Shown here piece by piece: positions 1 to 8,605 of a DNA stretch of 64,000 bases (position 1 is the stretch's first letter; each line of letters begins with the position of its first letter). Position numbers and translations under genes: made by a program. The stretch spans positions 156 through 64,155 of the forward strand of contig NVWA01000030.1 in NCBI GenBank assembly GCA_002746535.1, written 5' to 3'. The DNA is from Planctomycetota bacterium. GTDB taxonomy: Bacteria > Planctomycetota > GCA-2746535. Under the pieces are notes generated by a model that ran no database searches, was not told the DNA's origin, and saw only the letters and a list, made by a program, of their open reading frames with translations.

Positions 1-522
1 GCAAAAATATTCATTTTCCACGCTGTCGGAAAGATCTATACCGCCGGGCAGAACGCCGAGTTGAGTTTTGAAAATATGAGTTGTCGGGGTCATGCCCGAG
101 GGCCGGATCCAATCACCATTCTTGCGCAAGAGCGCTGTTTTTTCCTGTGCGCCTGCGATGGAGATGCGGAAATCGTCGTCCTCATTGAGGCCAAGCGGTG
201 CGTTGGCCAGATTGCGCAGCATGGCAGCTATCTGTGCTTCATTCACCGGCTCGCCTTCAAGCCCATGGGTTTTCGGCAATTCGCCCGAGACGAATTGCAA
301 CGCGCCCACGCAATCTCGGCCGATCTTCTCCAGCATGTGCCAGGCATCAGTGCCACCTGCGCGCACACGTGCAGCCACGCGCTCGCGGATCGCCTGATTG
401 TCGGGCAATAGATTTTCCAAATAGGGAATGACCGGCCCGCCCTGATGCACATCTTCACGCAGAGGAAGCGACAGCGAGATCGGCATGGCATGTTCCCAAG
501 CCAACCATTCGCGATCGTAAAA
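1..522 (-). CDS. hipA: HipA-type serine/threonine kinase toxin, internal fragment (N-terminal part)
   Basis: The reverse strand, read in codons ending at base 1, gives a continuous HipA-like stretch. In order it has FYDREWLAWEHAMPISLSLPL, a segment LLPDNQAIRERVAARVRAGG, IGRDCVGALQF, the FRISIAGAQEKTALL block and the TPTTHIFK...SDSVENEYFC region. These match the N-subdomain and start of the kinase core of E. coli HipA, which phosphorylates glutamyl-tRNA synthetase in the HipBA toxin-antitoxin system. The catalytic half lies beyond base 1. The N-terminal ~30 residues are replaced near base 520 by AT-rich sequence with a stop at about 555. The fragment is far richer in G+C than everything to its right and resembles proteobacterial sequence. 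It may be foreign DNA joined by misassembly or a real insertion into recC. The family call is firm; its biological presence here is not. Confidence 0.8.
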
Positions 523-963
523 GAAGCTAAATACAAATCTGGTAAGTTTAGTTCAATATTGATGATGTTTTTCATCGTTGCTTATGGCGATAATAAATTG
601 CTCGAAGATGTTGATGAACTAATCATACATTTTATTGATAAGACGGTAAGCCTTGAGGTTGATCTCGTAAAAATAAAAGAGTATTGTGATAAATTATTAA
701 TAGATTTTTCAGGAAATAACGCGGAATTATTTTTTATTTATAGTGGATTCACAACAGTCTTGAATAATTTTATTAAAAAAGATGAACTCTATCCTGATAA
801 AATTGAAACATCAATAAAAGATTTCAAACGCAAAAGTGACTTTGAAGAAAATACTCGTTTGATTGATTATTGTCGCATCGCTGATTTCTCTTTCCCCGAA
901 AATATAAAAGAAATAATTGAAAAAAGATTTGTTTTGTTATTTTCTTTAAAGGAAGTGAAATAG
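520..963 (+). CDS. recC: RecC exonuclease V gamma chain, C-terminal fragment
   Basis: From about base 520 the plus strand reads as the tail of a protein that ends three bases before recB. It begins around KEAKYKSGKFSSILMMFF and ends at VLLFSLKEVK. Placement directly ahead of recB and recD, the K...S..LMMFF opening (compare the W-containing helix of the RecC C-terminal domain) and the ELFFIYSGF segment fit the end of RecC, the non-catalytic Chi-recognition subunit of RecBCD. Sequence similarity alone is weak, so the name rests mainly on gene order. An ATG at 445 opens the same frame but lies in the GC-rich foreign segment and is not its real start. The 5' portion of recC is missing. Confidence 0.55.
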   Translation, partial: KEAKYKSGKFSSILMMFFIVAYGDNKLLEDVDELIIHFIDKTVSLEVDLVKIKEYCDKLLIDFSGNNAELFFIYSGFTTVLNNFIKKDELYPDKIETSIKDFKRKSDFEENTRLIDYCRIADFSFPENIKEIIEKRFVLLFSLKEVK

Positions 964-965
964 AA

Positions 966-3900
966 ATGATTCCATTAAATGATATTAAGGATATTAATCT
1001 CGATTCTCACGGTCTATTTGAAGCATCGGCTGGTACAGGGAAGACCTATACGATTGAACATTTAATTGGTCGAATAATTTGTGAAAAAAAAATCCCTCTT
1101 CATAAAATATTAATTGTTACCTTTACGGAAAAAGCGACCAGTGAGCTTACAGCTAGAATTCGTTCGCAGTTATTGTTGCTTTTGAAGAATTCTGACAATG
1201 AAGATACAGCTGAATTAATAAAGGAATCCTTGGATCAGTTTGATCAAGCTTCTATATTTACGATTCATGGCTTTTGTCAAAACATACTCAAGGATTATCA
1301 GTTTGAAAGTGGAAGTGCCTTTAATGTTACGTTAGGTGATGATGTTCTTATTCGGGATTCGATTATTACTGAGGAGATAATTAAGACATTACCTGAAATA
1401 TTTAATAATGATTTATCGAATGTATTAGAATTGATTGGCTTTAAAGAAGACGAGTTTAAAAAGTCAATCAACAATATATTGAAATACTTTAAGCAGCACC
1501 CGCGCTATCATCTAAGTTCATCAGCTGCACCTGAAGACTTAGCCAATCAAATTAATTCAATTAAGCAAAAACTAATTGAAATATCAGACTATTGTCAGAA
1601 TGATTTATTTGAGTTATTAGTTGTGACAAAAGATTTTAAGAAAAATAAAGCTACTGCATTTTGCAATACATTGTCTTTTTTTAAAAACTATAAAAAGAAT
1701 GGCTTTCAAGATTATTCATTGTTTACAACATTTGAAAAAGCTGATTTTTACCTAAAAAAAGCTAAATTTAGTGAAGAGGTAGAAAGCTTACTGGAAGATT
1801 ATCTTGAAAGGCTTAAAGACTTGAATCATGACTTAGTCTTGTTGAAGTCTGCTGTCTACTCATTGTTTGCTTTAAATATTTCTAGAAAAACGCGTGATTA
1901 TAAAGTTCAGCATAATGTGATTAGTTTTGACGATATGCTTTTGAATACTTGCAATTTGATCAATTCAAAAAATAGTGATGATGTTATACGTAAGATTAGA
2001 GAGAAGTTTCAATATGCTCTCGTTGATGAGTTTCAGGATACCGATATCATTCAATGGGAGATTTTCGACAAACTTTTTTTAGATAGTCCGGATAATATAT
2101 TATATTTGATCGGCGACCCTAAACAGTCGATTTATCGATTTAGAAATGCTGATATAAATACCTATCTTGAAGCTAAAAACAAAATTATTGAATTAAATAA
2201 AGATAACAAAGCCCATATCTATTCTTTACAAACAAATTATAGATCTTTTCCAAAGTTGGTTTCGGGATTTAATGAATTATTTAAAAGTGAGACTTTATTT
2301 GGTGGTGATAGTGAGATCTCTCATCTTGATTGTTTGTCTAGTAATAGAGCTGAAAATACTTTTCATCATTTGAAGGCAAGCACTGCAGGAATAAAAACAT
2401 TTAATATTCTTCCAGCTTCAATGACAGATATTACCTATTTTAATTTTATCGCACCAATTATTTGTAATGAGATTAAGAAATTAAAAAAGACGAGTGATCA
2501 TATTTTATACGAGGATTTTTGTTTATTAATTTCTGCCAGAAAACATTTTAAAATCATAGAACCAATTTTTAATAAAATGGGTGTTCCTATTTCACTTTAT
2601 AAAGAAGTTGGTATCAATGAAGCAAAAGAAGCTGTTGAGCTAAAATATTTATTCTCGGCCATTGAAGATCCTTTTGATACTGGGAAAAGAACTTTGGCGT
2701 TACTAACCTCCTTTTTTAATATCGACCCTACAAAGATCTCTCATTATGCTGAATTGTCAAATGACCATTTGGTCATGAAAAAAATGATTTATTGGAATGA
2801 ATTATCATTGAATCGAAATTGGGCAAAATTATTCAAATCAATTATTGAGAATTCGGGCGTAATGTTTTTGGAGAATGCGTCACTTATTTCAGAAAATAGA
2901 ATTTCAAAATTTAATCAAATTTTTGAATGGTTATTGGCTATTTCATTAAAGGAGCAGTTCTCACTAAAAGAATTACTATCCAAGATTGAAGTTTTTAGTT
3001 CTGAACATAGTCATATTGAATCAGAAGAAAATAAAATCAAAAGCTCTACCGATAAAGATAAAGTGCAAGTTATGACGATTCATGCCAGTAAAGGATTGGA
3101 GTTTCCTTTTGTTTTTAACGTAAGTTTACCTAGTAAGCAAAGAGACGTGAAAGCTCCTTATTGGGTAAATAATGAAACTAATAATATTGTGGTATTAGAT
3201 GATCTCAATGAAGATTTTAATAATCGTTTATTAGCGGAAGAAAAAGGGGAGTTTAAAAGACAGCAATATGTAGCTTGTACCCGTGCTATTCATTCTCTCT
3301 ATTTATTTGACGCCGGAAAACCCGCCAATAAAACCTTATATGCTGAAATAATTTCAGCACCTATTTTGAATTTAAAAACAAACCAGTCCGATCTCTTCGA
3401 AGATATGGAGATCAATGAAGTTGTTACTGATGCTAAAGCAGAAACGGCTCTGCTTAAAGATGAACTTAAAATAAATGTAGAGAATTTTGCATCAATTCAT
3501 AAAAGTAAAACTTCTCGCCAACTATTTATGAAGTCTTTTTCGAGCTTAAGTTCAAATCATTATCAAAAAGAATTACACGGGATCGAATATAAAGAGTTTA
3601 AAGCTGACGATGATCAGGACATAAGTGTTGAGGAAGATCTCTTACCTCGAGGTGCCAATACCGGAAACTTGATTCACCATATTTTTGAGAATATCTCTTT
3701 TCAAAAGGTTAAAGAGCTTGCTATAGAAGATGACGGATTGCTTAAATTTCAAAAAGATGAAGCGTGTCGAATTCTTATTAAAAATGCGATGGACGAATAT
3801 ATATTTGATCATATCTGGTTTGATCAAATATCGAAGATAGTGTGGGATGCGCTAAGTTCTAAAGTATTTTCTTTTGATAAAGATTTTAGATTATGTGATT

Positions 3901-4352
3901 TGGAAGATAACCATCGAATTCATGAACTAGAATTTTATTTCCCATTGCCTAAAGTCGGTAACAACGATTCATCTAAAGGGTACATGCAAGGATTCATTGA
4001 TTTGGTCTTTGAATGGAAGAATAAATTTTATATTCTGGATTGGAAATCGAACTATAGTAATGAAGGGTATCAAAGAAGTGAATTACAATCACTAATGACT
4101 CAGAATGAATATGATCTTCAATATATGATATATATGGTTTCGGTTTATCGATGGTTAAATGGAATCATGGGTAAGGATTTTAATTGGTCAAAATCATTTG
4201 GAGGTGTCATTTACTTATTTGTGAGAGGCGTTGATTCAAAAGTGCCCAATAATGATTCAGGTGTTTATTTCGAGGCGACAGAAAATATATTACCCATCAA
4301 AGAAATTAGAGATGTGATCGTTGAGAAATTATCTAAGAAGAGGTCTTTATGA
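966..4352 (+). CDS. recB: RecBCD helicase-nuclease subunit RecB
   Basis: RecB is the 3'-5' helicase and only nuclease of the RecBCD complex, which processes double-strand breaks and degrades foreign DNA. Superfamily-1 helicase motifs appear in order: Walker A EASAGTGKT (residues 19-27), the VTFTEKATSEL motif Ia, TIHGFC, VDEFQDTD (motif II), GDPKQSIYRFR (motif III), TIHASKGLEFPFV (motif V) and the QQYVACTRA motif VI. The C-terminal nuclease domain is intact, with GFIDLVF and LDWKSN supplying D1012, D1025 and K1027, followed by EYDLQYMIY and FGGVIYLFVRGVD as in E. coli RecB. The 1128 residues compare with about 1180 in E. coli. A GGAAG ribosome-binding site precedes the ATG. The gene follows recC by two bases and overlaps recD by 4 bp, so this is one operon. 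Confidence 0.97.
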   Translation: MIPLNDIKDINLDSHGLFEASAGTGKTYTIEHLIGRIICEKKIPLHKILIVTFTEKATSELTARIRSQLLLLLKNSDNEDTAELIKESLDQFDQASIFTIHGFCQNILKDYQFESGSAFNVTLGDDVLIRDSIITEEIIKTLPEIFNNDLSNVLELIGFKEDEFKKSINNILKYFKQHPRYHLSSSAAPEDLANQINSIKQKLIEISDYCQNDLFELLVVTKDFKKNKATAFCNTLSFFKNYKKNGFQDYSLFTTFEKADFYLKKAKFSEEVESLLEDYLERLKDLNHDLVLLKSAVYSLFALNISRKTRDYKVQHNVISFDDMLLNTCNLINSKNSDDVIRKIREKFQYALVDEFQDTDIIQWEIFDKLFLDSPDNILYLIGDPKQSIYRFRNADINTYLEAKNKIIELNKDNKAHIYSLQTNYRSFPKLVSGFNELFKSETLFGGDSEISHLDCLSSNRAENTFHHLKASTAGIKTFNILPASMTDITYFNFIAPIICNEIKKLKKTSDHILYEDFCLLISARKHFKIIEPIFNKMGVPISLYKEVGINEAKEAVELKYLFSAIEDPFDTGKRTLALLTSFFNIDPTKISHYAELSNDHLVMKKMIYWNELSLNRNWAKLFKSIIENSGVMFLENASLISENRISKFNQIFEWLLAISLKEQFSLKELLSKIEVFSSEHSHIESEENKIKSSTDKDKVQVMTIHASKGLEFPFVFNVSLPSKQRDVKAPYWVNNETNNIVVLDDLNEDFNNRLLAEEKGEFKRQQYVACTRAIHSLYLFDAGKPANKTLYAEIISAPILNLKTNQSDLFEDMEINEVVTDAKAETALLKDELKINVENFASIHKSKTSRQLFMKSFSSLSSNHYQKELHGIEYKEFKADDDQDISVEEDLLPRGANTGNLIHHIFENISFQKVKELAIEDDGLLKFQKDEACRILIKNAMDEYIFDHIWFDQISKIVWDALSSKVFSFDKDFRLCDLEDNHRIHELEFYFPLPKVGNNDSSKGYMQGFIDLVFEWKNKFYILDWKSNYSNEGYQRSELQSLMTQNEYDLQYMIYMVSVYRWLNGIMGKDFNWSKSFGGVIYLFVRGVDSKVPNNDSGVYFEATENILPIKEIRDVIVEKLSKKRSL

Positions 4353-6229
4353 TAGAAGCTAATGAGCTCGATTCACTAATTAAAAGTAGATGTCCTGATG
4401 CCTTGTTCGAATCCATTTATAAAATTAATGACTTGTTTGATTTAAAACCATTGTACTACTTTTCTCTCTTTGATTTATATGAGGTCGATAATCAATTAGC
4501 AGATACTATTTTTCCTGAAATTTATTTTTGTTTGATCCAATCTGTTATCGATGGAAGTTCTTGTTTATCTTTATACGACGATTGGTGTCTTGGAATACTG
4601 AAAAAGTTAAATGATGTTTCCAATCCTAAGAAAATGATCGGTGCTTTTATTGATGATGTTGAAAAGGGTAATTTAAAGAAAATCATTCAATTTAATAATT
4701 CTGAAAATTGTCCTTTTATATTGAGTAAAAAAGAAGATAGCTACTTTTTATATTTTGAAAAATACCATCAAATTGAAAATAGTTTGAATAAATCGTTAGA
4801 AATTATTTCTCAACATAAAAATAAAGAGATTATCAGCTCTGATGGTCTCCCTTTAGATGAGATTCTTAAAAAGAATCCTTTGTGCTATCAGAATTCTTCG
4901 CCTTATAGTATCAATAACGAGCAACTTAAAAGCATTGAGATGGTGCTCCAAAATCAATTTTCTATTATTACAGGTGGTCCTGGTACAGGTAAAACCTTTA
5001 TTTTGTTTTCTTTATTGAGAATCTTAATTAGAAATGGATATTCAATTAGCGATATCGCTTTGGCTGCACCTACCGGTAAAGCAGCAAATCGTATGATGGA
5101 AAGTATTCAACAGAATCTGCCGCTGATTCAAACTCCCAATGAACTAGATAATGAGTTGTTGGGTATTAGCTGTGTAACCATCCATCGTTTATTAGGTATT
5201 ACAAAGTTTCGAGTTGATGGTAAATTTCATAACGGTCTAAAGCTTCCTTTCAGAATATTGATCATAGACGAGGCTTCGATGATTGATATGTCGGCAATGA
5301 ATAATATTTTAATCGCAATTGATCCTGACAAAACAAAATTGTTATTAATTGGTGATAAAGACCAACTGCCTTCAGTCGAATTAGGAGCCGTTTTGTCAGA
5401 TTTGACTTCAAGTAAATCATTTGCAGAAGTGACAACACTTAAAACATCGTATAGAAGTAAAGAAAAATTGAAAAGCATGATTGAAAGTATTAAAGATTTT
5501 GATGGCCAAAAGCAATTTGATATTCCTATGGTAGAAAATATTGATGCTTTTTTAAATGAGTTTGATGAAGGTTGTGCTCTGCTTGATTTAGGAAATAAAC
5601 CTTATGACTTCTTTTTAGTTCAATTATCTAAATGGATTTGCCATAATTATGCCGATAATTTTATCAAACCCAAAACGGATTCATTGTCGGATGATCAGAT
5701 CATTGAATTATTACGGTCTTTAAATTCACACCAGGTTTTATCGGCAGTGAATAGTGGTTTATATGGAGTTGATAAAATCAATAGCTTTTTTATTCAAGAA
5801 ATATCAAATAGATTTAGTATCCGTAACCATAATAATTATTTCCATGGTATGCCGATTCACATTTTAAAAAATAATTATGATTTAGAATTGTTTAATGGTG
5901 ACTTTGGATTAATCATGGAGGTCGCCTTCAATGATTATGTGGCTTGCTTTTTGAAAAATGGCAAAGTGATTTCTGTCCCGGTACACTTATTGCCTCCTTA
6001 TCAACCTGGTTTTGTAACAACGATTCATAAAAGTCAGGGCTCAGAATATGATGAGTTGCTTTTAATCATTCCGCCTGAGAAATCTTTTTCAATTTTAAAT
6101 AAACAACTTTTATATACAGGTGTTAGTAGAGCCAAAAATAAATGTTTGATAGTAGGTTCTGAGAAGGATTTTTTCAATGGAATGAAAAATAATTACCATC
6201 GCACATCAGGTATTTCGAATATAAGTTAG
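4349..6229 (+). CDS. recD: RecBCD 5'-3' helicase subunit RecD
   Basis: RecD is the fast 5'-3' motor of RecBCD. The N-terminal ~180 residues are the poorly conserved RecD N-domain. Then come Walker A GGPGTGKT (about 209-216), the APTGKAANRM motif Ia, Walker B IIDEASMIDM, GDKDQLPSVELGAVL (motif III), a TTIHKSQGSEYDELLLIIP motif and LLYTGVSRAK (motif VI). All belong to the RecD/TraA superfamily-1B helicases. Length (626) is close to E. coli RecD (608). The start codon overlaps the recB stop as ATGA, so translation is probably coupled. No further gene follows on this strand for 210 bp, so this is the likely operon end. Confidence 0.97.
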   Translation: MIEANELDSLIKSRCPDALFESIYKINDLFDLKPLYYFSLFDLYEVDNQLADTIFPEIYFCLIQSVIDGSSCLSLYDDWCLGILKKLNDVSNPKKMIGAFIDDVEKGNLKKIIQFNNSENCPFILSKKEDSYFLYFEKYHQIENSLNKSLEIISQHKNKEIISSDGLPLDEILKKNPLCYQNSSPYSINNEQLKSIEMVLQNQFSIITGGPGTGKTFILFSLLRILIRNGYSISDIALAAPTGKAANRMMESIQQNLPLIQTPNELDNELLGISCVTIHRLLGITKFRVDGKFHNGLKLPFRILIIDEASMIDMSAMNNILIAIDPDKTKLLLIGDKDQLPSVELGAVLSDLTSSKSFAEVTTLKTSYRSKEKLKSMIESIKDFDGQKQFDIPMVENIDAFLNEFDEGCALLDLGNKPYDFFLVQLSKWICHNYADNFIKPKTDSLSDDQIIELLRSLNSHQVLSAVNSGLYGVDKINSFFIQEISNRFSIRNHNNYFHGMPIHILKNNYDLELFNGDFGLIMEVAFNDYVACFLKNGKVISVPVHLLPPYQPGFVTTIHKSQGSEYDELLLIIPPEKSFSILNKQLLYTGVSRAKNKCLIVGSEKDFFNGMKNNYHRTSGISNIS

Positions 6230-6440
6230 CTTAATATTTACTTTCTTTTTTTGAGTTATTTCAATCGCTTAAATTAGATGAGCCAATCCATTTAGGATAG
6301 AATTTTATTTCTTTACAATTTGAGAATGTATTCCTTAATGAATACACTATTTACAGCTGATTTGATGATTATTTAGGCTTTAATACTTTTCATGAAGTAT
6401 AATTAAACATTACAAGGATCTACTTATTGAGGAAATACTC

Positions 6441-7847
6441 ATGGAGAATGGAATCTCTAATCTAGCAGCTAGCCAGTCACTGGTGGCAAAAAGTATTACA
6501 AGTTCTGATCCCGTTAATACTGAAAAATCTAGCAATCCCCCTCCTAGTGAATCTAATCCACCAAAAGCACCGACTTCCATTGAAGATACAGTGACCCTTT
6601 CCCGTGAAGGCTTATTAGAAGCCGCTAGAGGAAAGGTTTCTAAAAGTACAAATGAAAATGGATCCGTTACCATTTCCGTAAATGGTAAAGATATAGATGG
6701 TAGATCATTAGAAGCCAGTTCATCCGGATTAAAATTTGGTCAATCATTTGCACGACCAGAATCAGATTTAGTAGATCTTACAGGTGACGATCAAATAGTG
6801 AAAACTCGTGGTGGTAGTGACTTAGCAATTATTGATGGTGATGATAGTGTCATTGATGTGGGTGACGGTGATGATGAAGTCTTTATTACAGGTACCTCAA
6901 ATGATATTAATTTAGGTGGCGGAACTGACAACTTAAGTATTGTTGGTGACGATAATTCTGTGAGAGAAAGTGATGATGATGACAATGTCATCATAAATGG
7001 AAATGGTAACACAATAAAAACTGGTAAGGGAGATGACAGTATCATTGCTGATTCTGATCAATCTTTGATTCTTACTGGCAATGGTGATGATTCCGTTGAA
7101 ATTGTTGGTGGTGAAAATACGATCAGTACCTCCATAGGAGATGATGTCTTAAAAGTAGAAGGAGACTCAAATAATATTTTCGGTGGGGCCGGTAACGATT
7201 CTGTAGAAGTCAGTGGCAATGACAACTTAATTCTTACAAGTTCAGGTGATGACACAATTGTTGTTTCTGGTAGTAACAATGCCATATTTGCTGGTTCAGG
7301 TGATGATACAATAAATATAGGTTCAACCGCAAATATCCCTAGTAGTAGTGAAGTGACCGAAATTGATTCAGTTGAAACTGCTGATGTTGATAGTGATGAT
7401 GTTAATAACGATGATGACGATTCAGAATCTACTACCGTTATCTTTGCTGGAAGTGGTGACGATACAATTACGTTAGAAGATAATACAGGTGAATTTCGTA
7501 TTGAAGGTGGCTCGGGTGAGAATACATTGGATTTAGTCAATATAGCTTTAAGTGATATTAAAGCTGAATTGGATGGTAAAGTATTAGAGCTAACTAATGG
7601 TGATGAGACGCTAGAATTAAAAATCAAAGATTTTGTAGCAATTAAGCTTAGTGATGGTCAAACATATAGCGTGGATGATTTGTTAGCGGCAACTGAAAGT
7701 AATCAAATTCCAGATAGTGACGATGATGATTTAGCATTACCCATTGAAGCAAATATTTTACAGGCTCAAGATAGTACTGTTGGTCGAGCCATTAATCGAC
7801 TATTGGAACAAGACACATCAGGCAATGTAATTGATATTGTTGGCTAG
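6441..7847 (+). CDS. Acidic 18-residue-repeat protein, RTX/beta-roll-like
   Basis: The ATG is preceded by GAGGA at the right distance. No signal peptide or membrane segment is visible. Residues 1-104 are a Ser/Pro-rich, low-complexity head. Residues 105-302 are eleven consecutive 18-residue units, each made of two 9-residue halves. Half A typically reads GxGDDxIxI (GNGDDSVEI, GSGDDTINI) and half B reads like SGNDNLILT. After an acidic linker of Asp and Ser, two more GSGDD-type units occur. This resembles, but departs from, the RTX nonapeptide GGxGxDxUx that binds calcium and forms a parallel beta-roll. RTX-like proteins are often secreted by type I systems, and the C-terminus (about 50 residues, no conventional signal) could serve that role, but no type I transporter is in the window. 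Calcium binding and export are inference. Confidence 0.75.
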   Translation: MENGISNLAASQSLVAKSITSSDPVNTEKSSNPPPSESNPPKAPTSIEDTVTLSREGLLEAARGKVSKSTNENGSVTISVNGKDIDGRSLEASSSGLKFGQSFARPESDLVDLTGDDQIVKTRGGSDLAIIDGDDSVIDVGDGDDEVFITGTSNDINLGGGTDNLSIVGDDNSVRESDDDDNVIINGNGNTIKTGKGDDSIIADSDQSLILTGNGDDSVEIVGGENTISTSIGDDVLKVEGDSNNIFGGAGNDSVEVSGNDNLILTSSGDDTIVVSGSNNAIFAGSGDDTINIGSTANIPSSSEVTEIDSVETADVDSDDVNNDDDDSESTTVIFAGSGDDTITLEDNTGEFRIEGGSGENTLDLVNIALSDIKAELDGKVLELTNGDETLELKIKDFVAIKLSDGQTYSVDDLLAATESNQIPDSDDDDLALPIEANILQAQDSTVGRAINRLLEQDTSGNVIDIVG

Positions 7848-7895
7848 TCCCTTTTTTAAATAATTAATAATTTCTACTTCCGATTAATTAAAAAA

Positions 7896-8246
7896 TTAAA
7901 TCAGATTAATATCAAATTTTTTCAAAATCAATGATAGACTTGCAAAGCAGGCGACGGTTAATAGTACGCTTCCTGAAACTGCCACCCAAAACCCATATTG
8001 TTTAATCAAATAAGGAAAAAGTAAAAACATGGGTAGTGTCGGTATGACATACCAAAAAGTATAGTAGGCATGTTGAGCAATTTTACCAGGCGGTTCCTTT
8101 TCTACATATAACCAAAACATAACTAAAAATGTCATCAATGGCAATGATGCTACTAAAGCACCAAACTTATCGCTCTTTTTGGCTAATTCTGATGCGAGCA
8201 CAATTATGCCTGCTGAAAATAGATATTTCACAATAATTAAATTCAT
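7896..8246 (-). CDS. DUF3147 family small membrane protein
   Basis: A 116-residue protein with four predicted transmembrane helices: YLFSAGIIVLASELA, ALVASLPLMTFLVMFW, FWYVIPTLPMFLLFPYLI and VSGSVLLTVACFASLSLIL. The KFGALVASLPL signature and the topology match the DUF3147 inner-membrane family, whose function is unknown. GAGG lies 7-8 bases before the ATG. A good sigma-70-like promoter sits upstream, with TATAAT at 8278-8283 and TTTACA at 8300-8305 on this strand. Its -35 box abuts a CsoR/RcnR-type operator shared with the divergent repressor gene. This suggests the protein is induced by a metal ion or a reactive small molecule, possibly as a transporter, which is inference. Confidence 0.8.
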   Translation of the reverse strand: MNLIIVKYLFSAGIIVLASELAKKSDKFGALVASLPLMTFLVMFWLYVEKEPPGKIAQHAYYTFWYVIPTLPMFLLFPYLIKQYGFWVAVSGSVLLTVACFASLSLILKKFDINLI

Positions 8247-8277
8247 ATTTTAACCTCTAAATAATTGATGAATTTTT

Positions 8278-8305
8278 ATTATAACCTCTTTTTTCTTCTT
8301 GTAAA
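8278..8305 (-). promoter_or_regulatory. Sigma-70-like promoter of the DUF3147 gene
   Basis: On the minus strand TTTACA (8305-8300) and TATAAT (8283-8278) are separated by 16 bp, about 30 bp upstream of the DUF3147 start. The -35 box touches the right arm of the neighbouring inverted-repeat operator, so repressor binding would block RNA polymerase. Confidence 0.5.
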
Positions 8306-8326
8306 TCCTATCCCCCCCGATAGGAT
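8305..8326. promoter_or_regulatory. CsoR/RcnR/FrmR-type operator
   Basis: Perfect 8-bp arms ATCCTATC and GATAGGAT flank a run of six C residues (the C-tract, counting the end of the arm, is seven). A homopolymeric G/C tract inside an AT-rich inverted repeat is the known operator type of the CsoR/RcnR repressor family. It lies between the divergent DUF3147 gene and the repressor gene, overlapping the -35 of the former and the translation start region of the latter, so it could control both. Confidence 0.7.
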
Positions 8327-8332
8327 ATGAAT

Positions 8333-8605
8333 ATGGGAAAACATAATAGTCATAAGCAAATAATCAATCGTTTAAAGCGTGCTAGGGGTCATTTAGATCA
8401 TGTGATCAAAATGATAGAAGACGAAAAACCATGCGTGGATGTTGCTCAGCAAATTCATGCTGTCAATAAAGCCGTATTAAATGCGAAACAAACTCTTATT
8501 AAAGATCATATTGATCATTGTTTAGATCCAGATCATTTTAAAAACAAGCAGTCGATAAAAGATTCCATTGAAGAATTTAAAGAGATTACTAAGTATCTTT
8601 CATAA
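8333..8605 (+). CDS. CsoR/RcnR/FrmR-family metal- or aldehyde-sensing repressor
   Basis: An all-helical DUF156 repressor of the usual size, about 90 residues. The INRLKRARGHLDHVIKMIE first helix and the PCVDVAQQIHAV second-helix start are typical. Counting from the second ATG, the sensing positions are C34, H59 and C63, the Cys-His-Cys set of copper sensor CsoR, with H62 adjacent as in RcnR. The effector (Cu, Ni/Co or formaldehyde) cannot be fixed by eye. The ATG at 8333 is chosen over 8327 because the AGGA at 8322-8325 is correctly spaced only for 8333. The gene is divergent from the DUF3147 gene with an operator between, and its 3' end overlaps the convergent AraC gene by 6 bp. Confidence 0.88.
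   Translation: MGKHNSHKQIINRLKRARGHLDHVIKMIEDEKPCVDVAQQIHAVNKAVLNAKQTLIKDHIDHCLDPDHFKNKQSIKDSIEEFKEITKYLS

Noticed and set aside
61..431. Several overlapping plus-strand frames at the window start
   Set aside because: They are shadows of the GC-rich hipA fragment on the minus strand.
7058..7627. Open 189-codon minus-strand frame opposite the acidic repeat gene
   Set aside because: The regular 54-bp repeat keeps other frames open; the plus-strand frame has start, ribosome-binding site and sensible protein.
7896..8605. Classical copper-export operon (copA/copZ) under CsoR
   Set aside because: The repressor is not next to a P-type ATPase or copper chaperone, only DUF3147.
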